Counted from the stretch's first letter, positions 17,614-27,259 are shown. The stretch is DNA of 49,297 bases from Rickettsiaceae bacterium (GCA_029251475.1 JAQXDF010000025.1:1-49297); one strand, 5' to 3'. The notes: generated from the letters alone by a model not told the origin. Numbers and translations: made by a program.

Positions 17614-18555
17614 TTACAGGCTATCTAAAAAACCCTCTAAATCTTTGGTTGTGGCAATATTTGTTAGCGTGAAGTTATGAGGGGATTTTTTTGCTAAACC
17701 CGCAAGAACACGACCAGACCCTATTTCTACTAATTCATACACTCCCATGCTAGCTAACTTATCCATAGTCTCTCTCCAGCGTACTGTGCCACATATTTGC
17801 TGAACTAAATTCGCCTTTACTTGTGCAATGTCAGTTACGATATCGGCAGATACATTAGCGACAAGAGGTGTATCTAATTGCGAGAATTCAACTTTATCCA
17901 AAGCTAATTGCATTGGGCCTTCAGCTTCTTTAATAAGAGAAGAGTGAAATGGAGCGCTAACATTGAGCTTAATAGCTCTATGGCCAGTGTCTTTTAAGGC
18001 GGCAACTACTCTATCTACATTATATTCATGACCACTAATAACAATTTGTCCTTCAACATTATCGTTGGCTATCTGACACACACCTTCATCGATCAAGCTA
18101 CCTAACATTGTTTCTAATTTATCAGTCGATATACCTATGCATGCCGCCATAGCTCCAACACCTTTTGGTGATGCTTCTTGCATAGCACTAGACCTTACTT
18201 GAAGCAGTCTAGTTGTATCCTCTAAACTTATAGCATTAGCCGCACAAAGGGCGCTATATTCTCCCAAAGAATGCCCGGCAACTACTTGACACAACTCATT
18301 GATCTTTTTTCCTGATTTTTGTTGCATAACTCGCAATATAGCTATTGATGTAGCCATTAGGGCTGGTTGCGTGTTTGTTGTTAGAGCCAATTCCCCTTCT
18401 GGTCCATTAAATATGATGTCACTTAATTTAAAACCTAGTGTATCATCGACTTCTTGGTACACCCTTTTTGCTTCTTGCTGGGAATCATAAAAATCTTTTC
18501 CCATGGAGATAGCTTGTGATCCTTGACCTGGGAAGATAAATGCTCTATTCATCAT
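17614..18555 (-). CDS. fabD: Malonyl-CoA:ACP transacylase
   Basis: Loads malonyl groups onto acyl carrier protein for type II fatty acid synthesis. Normal length (313 residues). Visible motifs are the N-terminal FPGQGSQ, the nucleophile serine in VAGHSLGEYSAL (about residue 95), Arg in the RSSAMQEA segment that binds the malonyl carboxylate, and the catalytic His in VSAPFHSSLI (about 203). The start ATG at 18555 gives MMNRAFIFPGQG. It converges with the glycosyltransferase remnant and is divergent from the transglycosylase gene, 35 bp apart. Confidence 0.96.
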   Translation of the reverse strand: MMNRAFIFPGQGSQAISMGKDFYDSQQEAKRVYQEVDDTLGFKLSDIIFNGPEGELALTTNTQPALMATSIAILRVMQQKSGKKINELCQVVAGHSLGEYSALCAANAISLEDTTRLLQVRSSAMQEASPKGVGAMAACIGISTDKLETMLGSLIDEGVCQIANDNVEGQIVISGHEYNVDRVVAALKDTGHRAIKLNVSAPFHSSLIKEAEGPMQLALDKVEFSQLDTPLVANVSADIVTDIAQVKANLVQQICGTVRWRETMDKLASMGVYELVEIGSGRVLAGLAKKSPHNFTLTNIATTKDLEGFLDSL

Positions 18556-18590
18556 ATATGTAGTATTATTAAATTTCTAATGATCTGATT

Positions 18591-20552
18591 ATGAGAATTC
18601 TTTCACAGCTGTCAATTATTTTGATCGTGTGTCTGTCTATTATAAATGCCTGGGCTGAACCAGACAACACATCAAAAGTGTTTACTTTGATGAAAAAAAA
18701 GCAATGGAAAGATTCTTATAACTTAGCTTTAAAAGCAACTGACCCGGCATTGAGAAAAATTGTTTTATCTCAAAAATTTTTAGATTCTAGCTATGGCGAT
18801 AATTGCTTTGAAGAAATAACAAAATTTATAAAAGAAAACCCCTATTGGCCACAAATATACCTACTTAAACTTCGCGCCGAAAGCTGCATTGACACAAATA
18901 CCAACAAAAAACTGATAGTTAGCTGGTTTAAAAAGCATCCACCTTTAACTGCAAAAGGACATAAATATTACGCACTATCTGCAAGCACGGTTATAAAACA
19001 CCCAGAGGATCTAAAGAAGATTGTCAAAACTGCTTGGCACAAGGGGAATTTTTCCCTTGATGATCAAAAAAGTTATCATAAAAAGTTCAAGCAATATCTA
19101 TCCACCCAGGATCATATAAAAAAAATTGATAATAGTATCTGGAACCAAGAGATAACTGCTGCTAAAAACAGTTTGTATTTAGTTGATATACACTATCAAA
19201 ATTCCTTTAAAGCACAAATTGCACTTGCTCAAAAGAAAAAAAATGCTAAATCTTTATTTAAAAAAGTTCCTAAAAAATATCACACCCCTGGCTTAATTTA
19301 TCAGTATATAACTTTATGCAAGACATCATTGCCTTCTGGGGCTGAAATTGTAGCTCTTCTACGCTCTGTAAAAGGAGAGCAGGATTATGGAGATCAATTT
19401 TGGAAACTTCAATCATATCTAGCTAGAGAATTTATTGAAAAGAAAAAATATAAGTCTGCATATAATATTGCTAGCATTCATTTTGCCAACAGCTCCAGCA
19501 ATAAAAGTGATGCCGAATTTCTATCTGGATGGCTTGCATTAAGTTTTTTGCAAAAACCTATTTTAGCTTTAAATCATTTTCGTGAATTTAATCGCATAGT
19601 AAAAACTCCACTTAGTAAATCACGAGGAATATATTGGCTTGCAAGAGCTCACGAAGGCAACAATGACAAAGAAAAAGCCACCAAGCTATATAACCTAGTT
19701 GCAAGTAAATATTCTTACACTTTTTATGGACAAGTGGCTCTCGTAGAGCTAAAAAAAGGAAAAATATCCTTTCCAGAAGATGTTAAGTTGAATAGTTTCA
19801 AAGCCTCCGCTCATGACTATGCTATGAAAAATGATATAATCCGTGCAACGAAGATAGTCTCAAAGCATGGATCAAACACTTTAAGCCAAACTTACATTCA
19901 ATCTTCCCTCGATCATTCAAACGAATCTAACGTTGTTAATGTAGCTTATAATATTCACCAATTAAAGAATGTTCACCATGTAGCCTGGATGGCAAAACAC
20001 ATTTTGCAAAAACACGTTTTTATAAAAAACCACGCCTACCCTACACCTTATCAGATTGCCAACTCGGCTATTGAAACACCATTAATATATAGCATTATAA
20101 GGCAAGAATCAGTGTTTGATCAGCAGGCTCTGAGTAGCGCCGAAGCTCATGGATTGATGCAAGTCATAAAAGAAACTGCGTGCGACACGGCTAAAAAAAT
20201 ATCTACTCATTGTCACATTCCTAAGCTAAGATTAGATACTAGCTATAATATCAAGATTGGCAGCAACTATCTTAAACATATGATTGAAGACTATGATGGC
20301 TCTTATATACTAGCGATTGCATCTTATAATGGTGGACCACATAACGTAAATAAATGGATCAAAAGATATGGAGATCCAAGAAAAATGAAAACCACTAGAG
20401 AAGTTCTTGATTGGATTGAGCTAATTCCTTTTTACGAAACCAGAAATTATGTACAAAGAGTTTTAGAGAATTTACAGATTTATCGTACAATAATAGATAA
20501 AAACAATGAATTTTATTTGGCTGACGATTTGTTAAATAAAAAGAAGACTTAG
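18591..20552 (+). CDS. slt: Soluble lytic murein transglycosylase (Slt70-like)
   Basis: Cleaves the MurNAc-GlcNAc bond of peptidoglycan in the periplasm, leaving 1,6-anhydro ends. A signal peptide (about 1-22, ending near NAWA) is followed by a long alpha-superhelical region (about 25-480) as in Slt70, then the catalytic domain (about 495-630). The catalytic Glu is in SIIRQESVFDQQALSSAEAHG, and GLMQVIKETA, IGSNYLKHMIEDYDGSYILAIASYNGG are family motifs. The 653-residue length is normal. Its presence, with the dap and uppS genes, supports a peptidoglycan layer. Confidence 0.93.
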   Translation: MRILSQLSIILIVCLSIINAWAEPDNTSKVFTLMKKKQWKDSYNLALKATDPALRKIVLSQKFLDSSYGDNCFEEITKFIKENPYWPQIYLLKLRAESCIDTNTNKKLIVSWFKKHPPLTAKGHKYYALSASTVIKHPEDLKKIVKTAWHKGNFSLDDQKSYHKKFKQYLSTQDHIKKIDNSIWNQEITAAKNSLYLVDIHYQNSFKAQIALAQKKKNAKSLFKKVPKKYHTPGLIYQYITLCKTSLPSGAEIVALLRSVKGEQDYGDQFWKLQSYLAREFIEKKKYKSAYNIASIHFANSSSNKSDAEFLSGWLALSFLQKPILALNHFREFNRIVKTPLSKSRGIYWLARAHEGNNDKEKATKLYNLVASKYSYTFYGQVALVELKKGKISFPEDVKLNSFKASAHDYAMKNDIIRATKIVSKHGSNTLSQTYIQSSLDHSNESNVVNVAYNIHQLKNVHHVAWMAKHILQKHVFIKNHAYPTPYQIANSAIETPLIYSIIRQESVFDQQALSSAEAHGLMQVIKETACDTAKKISTHCHIPKLRLDTSYNIKIGSNYLKHMIEDYDGSYILAIASYNGGPHNVNKWIKRYGDPRKMKTTREVLDWIELIPFYETRNYVQRVLENLQIYRTIIDKNNEFYLADDLLNKKKT

Positions 20553-20635
20553 TATTAAAAAATTTTAACTCTATATTTATGTAAAAACATCTGGCAAAAA
20601 ATACCAAGCCTAATTATTTCACTAGACTGAAGCTA

Positions 20636-20680
20636 AGCATAGAACAAGATTCTATTAACGATAGGATCTTGTTCTATGCT
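20636..20680. terminator. 20-bp near-perfect palindrome between converging genes, possible terminator
   Basis: AGCATAGAACAAGATTCTAT at 20636-20655 pairs with 20661-20680 with one G-U wobble around a 5-base loop. It lies between the 3' ends of the plus-strand transglycosylase gene and the minus-strand ankyrin gene. A proper T-run is missing on both sides (only GGTTTT downstream), so it is a strong hairpin of uncertain termination efficiency, or a small palindromic repeat element. Confidence 0.5.
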
Positions 20681-20710
20681 CGTGCAGGTTTTACCCGATA
20701 AAACTATAAC

Positions 20711-22198
20711 TTAACTAGGAGAATAATCCATCTCTACAACCGATGAACCCATCTCTAAGACATCGCTTTTATCTTCGAGAAAGCTAACGTCACACTCTTC
20801 TATTGCACATAACCTAGGGCGGCCATGTCCTTGACCAATAGCTTCATCACCTGATTCAGCTCTTGTTCTCTTTAGTAAATTGTCGCTAGAAGATCCTTCA
20901 TATTGCGCCTTTAAAAATTCACTAGATAACACCATATCTATAGACTCCTCATCACAAGCGTCATCAGCCTCCTTGCCTTCTATAATCTTATCTTCTTCCC
21001 ATTGCCTCTGATCTTCTGTAGCACAATCTAATGCCGTTTTACCTTCGATGTTTTTAATACGAAAATCGGCCCTAGCCTCTATTAATAATTTGGCTGCCTC
21101 AGCTCTTTTTGAACTGGACATATTATTGTCTGTACCTGTATAAATCCAATGTAATGGCGTCTCGCCTTCACTATCTTGCGCAGAGACATCAGCTCCTTTT
21201 TCTATTAACAACTTCATAATATCTAGATCTGTATATTGAGCTGCAACATGCAAAGCTGTAAATTCTTCTTTATCAGACGAGGAATTATTATTTAAATTAA
21301 TATTGATACCATTCTCTAATAAAAACCTAACCATCTGCGTGTTAGTATTATCTATAGCAATACATAACAAAGATTGACCATAATAAAGCTCATTAATATC
21401 AGCCCCTCGTTCTAAAAAAGAAACAAGTGTATTTACGTTACCTTCCCTTGCTATCTCTTTTAATGTTAGTTCCGAAAAACGCTCTTCTGATTTTTCATAT
21501 TGCGTTTCTAGAAGTGTAATAGAAGCTATAACATCCATCGACTTTTCATCACGAATTTTACCCAGAATTTCTTCCCTTTGACTCTGATATTTTATAGCAC
21601 ACTCCAATGCTGTTTGATTTTTGATGTTTTTAATACGAAAATCGGGCCCAGCCTCTATTAATAATTTGACTGCCTCAGCTCTTTCTGAACTGCACATATT
21701 GTTGTCTGGACCTGTATAAATCCAATGTAATGGCGTCTCGCCTTCACTATCTTGCGCAGAGACATCAGCTCCTTTTTCTATTAACAACTTCATAATATCT
21801 AGATCTGTATATTGAGCTGCAACATGTAAAGCAGTATAACCTGTTTTGTGCTCAGAGGAGTTGATATTTAATTTAATATCAACTCTTTCATCATTTAAGA
21901 GAAAATTAACCACCTGCTCGTTATCATTATGTATTGCAATGCATAATAACGTCTCGCCCTCATAAAGCCCATTAATATCAGCCCCTCTTTCTAGAAAAGC
22001 AGCTAACCTCTCTGCGCCACCTCGCTCTGCTATCTTTATTAATGCTCGTTCCTGGGAATCATCCTCTGATTCTGATTCCGATTCCGATTCTTCTCCCTCT
22101 GCGCCTTCTAGCAATGGATTGATTACTAACGCTGGATTTATTGGCTCCTCATGAGAGTTCAGTAATTCTTCGAATCTTTGTGCTGGCAGTTTACCCAT
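20711..22198 (-). CDS. Ankyrin-repeat protein with internal duplication
   Basis: The 495-residue protein has an acidic N-terminal head with a Ser-Glu run (about 35-47), two consecutive 192-residue blocks of ankyrin repeats, and a non-repeat C-terminal tail ending in MDYSPS. Each block contains FLERGADIN, TALHVAAQYTDLDIMKLLIEK, GADVSAQDSEGETPLHWIYTG and a final TAL-x-CA repeat. The block cores are almost identical in DNA as well as protein. There is no signal peptide. Ankyrin proteins are common host-targeted effectors in Rickettsiales, but no secretion signal or partner can be read from sequence alone. It is divergent from another ankyrin gene at 22491. Confidence 0.85.
   Translation of the reverse strand: MGKLPAQRFEELLNSHEEPINPALVINPLLEGAEGEESESESESEDDSQERALIKIAERGGAERLAAFLERGADINGLYEGETLLCIAIHNDNEQVVNFLLNDERVDIKLNINSSEHKTGYTALHVAAQYTDLDIMKLLIEKGADVSAQDSEGETPLHWIYTGPDNNMCSSERAEAVKLLIEAGPDFRIKNIKNQTALECAIKYQSQREEILGKIRDEKSMDVIASITLLETQYEKSEERFSELTLKEIAREGNVNTLVSFLERGADINELYYGQSLLCIAIDNTNTQMVRFLLENGININLNNNSSSDKEEFTALHVAAQYTDLDIMKLLIEKGADVSAQDSEGETPLHWIYTGTDNNMSSSKRAEAAKLLIEARADFRIKNIEGKTALDCATEDQRQWEEDKIIEGKEADDACDEESIDMVLSSEFLKAQYEGSSSDNLLKRTRAESGDEAIGQGHGRPRLCAIEECDVSFLEDKSDVLEMGSSVVEMDYSPS
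21047..21259 (-). repeat. Direct repeat copy A within the ankyrin gene (576-bp offset)
   Basis: This stretch matches 21623-21835 almost base for base; the longest identical part encodes the segment from HWIYTG back through QYTDLDIMK. The offset is 576 bp, i.e. 192 codons, so the duplication preserves the frame. Flanking parts of the two 576-bp units are clearly more diverged. Confidence 0.85.
21623..21835 (-). repeat. Direct repeat copy B within the ankyrin gene
   Basis: Partner of 21047-21259. Differences are concentrated at the upstream and downstream edges (for example Pro/Thr and Cys/Ser changes in the encoded TG-x-DNNM segment), while the middle is identical, consistent with a recent duplication or gene conversion. 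Confidence 0.85.
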
Positions 22199-22490
22199 TG
22201 TTTTTCTTTATTTATTATTTGCAAAACATAAAAATGTTTTAACGAAAAATTTATATAAAGTCAAGTAAATATTAATTTATTTTGGGTGTTTTTTAATAAT
22301 ACTTTGATGTTAAGTTTAATTTATTACTATTTTATTGTGTTCAAAGCCTTATGCCATTAATAATTTTTGTTTTTATGTAATTTAGAGCTTTTTGGATTCA
22401 TTACGTCTCAAATTAATGTCTACGCTCAAATACATCTCAGCACATAAGTTAACAAATACATAACAATAAAGTAGCATTTTAATACATTAT
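22199..22490. other. AT-rich intergenic region between divergent ankyrin genes
   Basis: This gap, just under 300 bp, must hold the promoters of both divergent ankyrin genes. It is dominated by A/T runs. I found no convincing -35/-10 pair, tRNA, inverted repeat or small coding frame. Confidence 0.4.
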
Positions 22491-23075
22491 GTGTTTATGC
22501 TTTACCTACAGGAATTACAGCACTTAAACAATATGATAAGAACAACACCACGCGTAATAAATCCATATAATCTTGAGAGATGCACACCTCTTCTTACATC
22601 AGTTAAATTAAGAATATATGATACAACATATTTTTTAGTAACTCACGGAGCTGATGTTAACGTAATTGACGAAGAATCAGGAAACACACCTGTGATGATA
22701 GCTGTTCAATTAAATGATATTGCGACTATTAGGCTATTACTTTTAGCTGATGTACGAAATATCAACAATACTAATTGTAACGGTGATAGCGCTCTAATCA
22801 TGGCTATAGAAAGAAATAATATTGACGCAGCTAAACTGCTTTTAAAAAACGGAGCTGATGTAAATATAAAAAACGGAGAAGGAGAAAACCTCATAGCACT
22901 AGCAGAGCAGCAAGATAATCAAGAAATGATAGAAATCCTGATTAGCCATGGTGCCATAGTTAATCACAGGGAAGTGCAAGAAGGGAGTAGCGCAGACGAT
23001 GTTGAGTATAGTAATTATGTTATAATAGAAACAGGAGGCGCTTCCATGGTGGAAAATGATACAAACTCTTCTTAG
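22491..23075 (+). CDS. Small ankyrin-repeat protein
   Basis: About 194 residues with three to four ankyrin repeats: VTHGADVNVIDEESGNTPVMIAV, NCNGDSALIMAIERNNIDAAKLLLKNGADVNIKN and a last one containing EMIEILISHGAIVN (about 150-163). The first 35 residues are non-repeat and the C-terminal 30 are acidic and Ser-rich. The start is uncertain: GTG at 22491 or ATG at 22497, neither with a clear ribosome-binding site. The repeats differ from those of the neighbouring ankyrin gene, so it is not a simple fragment of it. Function unknown; probably a protein-binding scaffold. Confidence 0.8.
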   Translation: MFMLYLQELQHLNNMIRTTPRVINPYNLERCTPLLTSVKLRIYDTTYFLVTHGADVNVIDEESGNTPVMIAVQLNDIATIRLLLLADVRNINNTNCNGDSALIMAIERNNIDAAKLLLKNGADVNIKNGEGENLIALAEQQDNQEMIEILISHGAIVNHREVQEGSSADDVEYSNYVIIETGGASMVENDTNSS

Positions 23076-23095
23076 AAGAAGTAGACCATAAAACT

Positions 23096-23425
23096 CTACA
23101 CGGCAAAAGAATTTCCACAACCGCATTTAGCAGTAGCATTAGGGTTGGTGATTTGGAAATAGTTACTCCCTAGTTCTTCAATAAATTCAATACTACAACC
23201 ATCTAAAAATTCTTGAGAAATAGGATCTATGATAACTTTCACTGATTGATTTTCAACTACATAATCATCTTCATTTATCGAATCAATAAAATCATATTGG
23301 TACATAAAACCAGAGCAACCACCGCCATCTACAGAAATTCTAAGACCGACTATATCACCTGAGTCCTTTTTTGACATAAGATAAGAAATGCGCTTTGCTG
23401 CAGCGGGTGTAATTTTAAAATCCAT
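23096..23425 (-). CDS. erpA: Iron-sulfur cluster insertion protein (ErpA/IscA A-type carrier)
   Basis: A 109-residue A-type carrier that delivers Fe-S clusters to apo-proteins. It starts FKITPAAAKRISYLMSKK, has LRISVDGGGCSGFMYQYDF with the first conserved Cys at about residue 38, and ends with KCGCGNSFAV carrying the C-x-C pair. These three cysteines ligate the cluster. Choice of ErpA over IscA is tentative; no iscS or iscU is nearby. It is divergent from dgt and converges with the small ankyrin gene. Confidence 0.9.
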   Translation of the reverse strand: MDFKITPAAAKRISYLMSKKDSGDIVGLRISVDGGGCSGFMYQYDFIDSINEDDYVVENQSVKVIIDPISQEFLDGCSIEFIEELGSNYFQITNPNATAKCGCGNSFAV

Positions 23426-23452
23426 ATATGACCTTGCTTTTGTCGAAACTGT

Positions 23453-23481
23453 TTGAAATGACGTTAATATAGTAATATATT
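23453..23481 (+). promoter_or_regulatory. Candidate promoter of the dgt-argS-SPOR operon
   Basis: TTGAAA at 23453-23458 and TATATT at 23476-23481 are separated by 17 bp, 35 bp before the dgt ATG. It is a good vegetative-type match, but AT-rich background makes chance matches common. Confidence 0.4.
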
Positions 23482-23515
23482 AGAGTTAAATTAAAATTTT
23501 TCAAGGTATTTAAAT

Positions 23516-24676
23516 ATGTTAAAAAGCTATGCTTGCAGACCAGAGAATTCTAAAGAAAGAATTTACCCTGAAAAACCAACTCCATATAGAAATGAATTTG
23601 AACGCGATCGTGATCGAATAATTCATGCCAATGCCTTTAAACGTCTACAATACAAAACCCAAGTTTTTGTAAATCACACAGGGGATCATTATCGAAATCG
23701 TATGACTCACTCTATGGAAGTTTCTTCCATAGCAAGATCAGTTTGTAAAACCCTAGGATTATCTGATGATTTAGCAGAAGGCGTTGCTTTAGCTCATGAC
23801 CTTGGCCACTCGCCTTTTGGTCATGCTGGAGAAGATGCATTAAATGAGTGTATGAAAGATTTTGGTGGATTCTCACATAACGCTCATTCATTTAAGATAT
23901 TAACTCAATTAGAGGGCAAATATGCCGCATATAATGGCTTAAACTTAACCTGGGAAGTGCTTGAGGCAATTGTTAAGCATAATGGACCAGTGCAGAAAAA
24001 AGAATCTTTTGCTTGCATATTTGATTATGATGCAAAACATAATTTAGACCTAGACAAACATTCCTCAGCAGAAGCGCAAGTAGCTGCTTTGTCAGACGAT
24101 GTCGCCTATATTTGTCATGATTTAGAAGATAGCATAAAAGCAGAAATTATATCTTATAATGATTTGAAAGAAGTCGAGTTTATAGATCGTTACATTCATG
24201 AAGTAAAAACTACTTATAAAGACATTAGCGGTGAACGCTTAATTTATGAAGTAGGACGCAAGCTAACTCATCACTTGATCGATAGTTTATTGTTCCAAAC
24301 GCGATTAAATATCGAAACAAATAAAATTGAGTCTGAACAAGATATTCGCCTTCTTGGAAAGCAAACTGTTGAATTTAAGGATTCGACAGTAGAAGAAGTA
24401 AAACTAATTAAAGACTTTTTGATGAGAAAAGTGTATAAGCATCATCGAGTTGCATCAGTGACATTGCAGGGGCAGAAAGTAGTTCGCGATTTATTTAAGC
24501 TGTACGCAGAAAATATCGAACTAATTCCGTTTAGTTGGAGAATGATGATAGATGAAAATAAAGTAAGCTCCAAAATGTCTGTAATTGCTGACTATATTGC
24601 TGGAATGACGGATCGCTTTGCCATTAAGCAATATCAGACTTTTTATAATTTAAATTTTGCCGACACAGATTTATGA
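23516..24676 (+). CDS. dgt: Deoxyguanosinetriphosphate triphosphohydrolase-like HD protein
   Basis: An HD-superfamily dNTP triphosphohydrolase that splits dNTPs into deoxynucleosides and triphosphate. The 386 residues begin YACRPENSKER and include KRLQYKTQVF, then the metal-binding His in RMTHSMEVSSIARSV and the HD pair in LAHDLGHSPFGHAGEDAL (about 98-115), with ALSDDVAYICHDLED further on providing the last Asp. An AAGG ribosome-binding site precedes the ATG. Its TGA overlaps the argS ATG (ATGA), so the two are translationally coupled. Confidence 0.92.
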   Translation: MLKSYACRPENSKERIYPEKPTPYRNEFERDRDRIIHANAFKRLQYKTQVFVNHTGDHYRNRMTHSMEVSSIARSVCKTLGLSDDLAEGVALAHDLGHSPFGHAGEDALNECMKDFGGFSHNAHSFKILTQLEGKYAAYNGLNLTWEVLEAIVKHNGPVQKKESFACIFDYDAKHNLDLDKHSSAEAQVAALSDDVAYICHDLEDSIKAEIISYNDLKEVEFIDRYIHEVKTTYKDISGERLIYEVGRKLTHHLIDSLLFQTRLNIETNKIESEQDIRLLGKQTVEFKDSTVEEVKLIKDFLMRKVYKHHRVASVTLQGQKVVRDLFKLYAENIELIPFSWRMMIDENKVSSKMSVIADYIAGMTDRFAIKQYQTFYNLNFADTDL

Positions 24677-26406
24677 ACATTTTCAAAGAATTAAGGGCCG
24701 ATATAAAACAAATCGGACTTCAAATATGTAAAGACGAAACTATTTGGTCCAACGTTAGCCTTGAAACACCAAAAGATCCACTAAACGGCGATATTGCAAC
24801 GAATATTGCCATGATTATTGCCTCCAAAGAAAGGAAAAACCCTCGTGATATCGCACTGAAATTTAGTGAACTGCTTTCAACTATACCATATGTAGCTAGT
24901 GTTGAAATAGCTGGACCAGGTTTTATTAATTTTACTATCAAGGCTGAAAAATGGCACGAATGCGTTACCAGCATTCTAAAAAATGACAATGATTTTTGGC
25001 AAGTTGATGTCGGCCAGGGCAAAAAAATAAATGTAGAATATGTTTCCGCCAATCCAACTGGTCCTATGCATGTTGGGCATGCTAGAGGAGCTGTTTATGG
25101 CGATGTGTTATCTAATATACTTACCAAGTGCGGATACCAAGTAACTAAAGAATATTATATAAACGACGCTGGATCTCAAATAGATACATTAGTAGATAGT
25201 TTAATTTTACGCTACAAGGAAGCTGCAACTGGTGAAGAAGCAACAATTCCTGAAGGTTTATATCCTGGAGAATATCTTAAAACATTAGCAGCAAAATTAG
25301 TCGCAAGGGACAAAGGGCTAATGCTTAAGGCTCCTATTGATAAAATGCGTATAGAACTTAAAAAAGTTGCCGTAGATGAAATGATGCTTTTGATTAAGTC
25401 AGACCTTGCTGGCCTTGGTGTGCACCATGACGTGTTTTTCTCTGAACAGACTTTGCACAAAGATGGTAAGATCGATCAAGCTATAGCCGAGCTTGAAAGA
25501 AAAAATCTCATATATACTGGCATATTACCAGCGCCAAAAGGCAAAACAGATGAAAGCTGGGAAGAAAAAGAACAGCTATTATTCAAATCTACAGAGTATG
25601 GAGATGATCAGGATCGACCAGTGCAAAAAGGCGATGGATCATGGTCATATTTAGCCGCTGACTTTGCGTATGCAAAAGACAAAATTGACAGAGGTTTTGA
25701 CAGCTTAGTCTATATTTTGGGTGCTGATCATAATGGTTATATCAAAAGAATAAAGGCGGTCATTGACGCACTTAGCAATGGCTCTGTGCAAAGTGACATC
25801 AGAACGAACCAGTTGGTAAATTTCATGAAAGCTGGCCAGGCAATTAAGATGTCGAAACGCAGTGGAAATTTCATGACTGTGCGAGACGTCACCGAAGAAG
25901 TTGGGAAAGATGTGATTCGATTTATCATGCTGACGCGTCGCAATGATATGATGTTGGACTTTGATCTTGATAAAGTAAAGGAGCAATCAAAAAACAATCC
26001 AGTATTTTATGTACAGTATGCTCATGTACGCACTAAATCAATTATAGCTAAAGCCAAGGAAACTATTCCAGAGGCTTATGCTAAATTTATTGCCAATGAG
26101 TTTGATTTATCATTATTATCGAGCGAAGAAGAATTTCAATTAATTAAATTACTAGCAGCTTGGCCTAAAATCCTAGCTTCCTCGGCGATTCATTGCGAAC
26201 CACAAAAAATTGCATATTATCTTATTGAAGTTGCTTCAAGTTTTCATGCAATTTGGAATTTAGGAAAAGAAAATAATCAATATCGTTTTAATATTGAGTC
26301 TGACATAGAACTAACAGCCGCGAGACTCGCTTTTGCAGAAGCTGTACGTAAAATTATAGTTGGTGGATTTGACGTTATAGGAATTTCTCCTATGGATAGT
26401 ATGTAG
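24673..26406 (+). CDS. argS: Arginyl-tRNA synthetase
   Basis: Class I synthetase charging tRNA-Arg. The 577 residues show the N-terminal arginyl-specific domain, the HIGH signature as GPMHVGHARGAVYGD (about 130-145), the KMSKS equivalent in AIKMSKRSGNF (about 390), and a C-terminal DALR anticodon-binding domain (from YVQYAHVRTKSI onwards). It overlaps dgt by 4 bp and is followed immediately by the SPOR-domain gene with no gap. The dgt-argS-SPOR order is familiar from Rickettsiales and relatives. Confidence 0.97.
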   Translation: MNIFKELRADIKQIGLQICKDETIWSNVSLETPKDPLNGDIATNIAMIIASKERKNPRDIALKFSELLSTIPYVASVEIAGPGFINFTIKAEKWHECVTSILKNDNDFWQVDVGQGKKINVEYVSANPTGPMHVGHARGAVYGDVLSNILTKCGYQVTKEYYINDAGSQIDTLVDSLILRYKEAATGEEATIPEGLYPGEYLKTLAAKLVARDKGLMLKAPIDKMRIELKKVAVDEMMLLIKSDLAGLGVHHDVFFSEQTLHKDGKIDQAIAELERKNLIYTGILPAPKGKTDESWEEKEQLLFKSTEYGDDQDRPVQKGDGSWSYLAADFAYAKDKIDRGFDSLVYILGADHNGYIKRIKAVIDALSNGSVQSDIRTNQLVNFMKAGQAIKMSKRSGNFMTVRDVTEEVGKDVIRFIMLTRRNDMMLDFDLDKVKEQSKNNPVFYVQYAHVRTKSIIAKAKETIPEAYAKFIANEFDLSLLSSEEEFQLIKLLAAWPKILASSAIHCEPQKIAYYLIEVASSFHAIWNLGKENNQYRFNIESDIELTAARLAFAEAVRKIIVGGFDVIGISPMDSM

Positions 26407-27189
26407 ATGAAAATGCGCAGAAGACATGTTATATCATTAGGCATATTAGTCTTAACAGGACTTATGTTAATGTTATATGTTCTGCGCCCATTAAACAACG
26501 AAATTCCAATTTTACAAGCAGACGAAGGTGATACAAAGACAAGACCTCTAGACTCAGGAGGAGTAGTTATCCCATATTCTGATAATCTAGTATATGATAA
26601 ATTACATTCAAAAGGTACAAAGCCCGATCAAATTCATCTATCTCCAGAGCCAGAAAAGCCAATTACTATTGAGCATAGCGTTGAACAATCATCAAGGTTT
26701 TTAGATTCCATAGATGCTATACTAGCTAATATAGAACATTATGAAAAAGAATTACTAGAATCTTCGGATGGCAATGATAATTCTGATTATATTATTCCAA
26801 ATAAGCTGCTTTCTAAAGAAGAGGCTAATAGAGGAGAATCTGAATCTGAGTTTATTTACCTGCCAGGAACTAAACTTAAAATCATTAAATCCATAGAAGA
26901 TAGATATAAAGTAAATAGTGTCAACGTTGTATCGCAAGAAGTAAAGGGATACAAGTTACAACTATCATCAGCCCATTCAGAGGAAGATGCTAGAAAACAA
27001 TGGAGTAATATTCAACAAAAATATGCTAAGATTTTACTAAACGCTCACTTCATTGTAAAAAAAATTGAAGGCAAAAATAATCGCATTTTTTATCTTGTTA
27101 TGGCTGGAACATACCCATCTCTAAATCATGCCAAGCTAGTCTGCAAGCGCCTTAATGCAAAAAAACAAAATTGCATCGTAACAAGATAG
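26407..27189 (+). CDS. SPOR-domain membrane protein
   Basis: The 260-residue protein has a single N-terminal membrane segment (about residues 9-28, ISLGILVLTGLMLMLYVL), a long polar linker, and a C-terminal SPOR domain (about 180-260) with YKLQLSSAHSEEDARKQWSNIQ and LVMAGTYPSLNHAKLVCKRL. SPOR domains bind denuded glycan strands at the division septum. It is therefore probably a bitopic inner-membrane protein acting in septation or wall remodelling, as FtsN does. The ATG abuts the argS stop codon. Confidence 0.85.
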   Translation: MKMRRRHVISLGILVLTGLMLMLYVLRPLNNEIPILQADEGDTKTRPLDSGGVVIPYSDNLVYDKLHSKGTKPDQIHLSPEPEKPITIEHSVEQSSRFLDSIDAILANIEHYEKELLESSDGNDNSDYIIPNKLLSKEEANRGESESEFIYLPGTKLKIIKSIEDRYKVNSVNVVSQEVKGYKLQLSSAHSEEDARKQWSNIQQKYAKILLNAHFIVKKIEGKNNRIFYLVMAGTYPSLNHAKLVCKRLNAKKQNCIVTR

Positions 27190-27259
27190 ATTTGAGCAGC
27201 TATTTGAATCTTGATTCTTAAATGAAGATAAGTTTTATACAATAGAACGCTGGCGCCGC

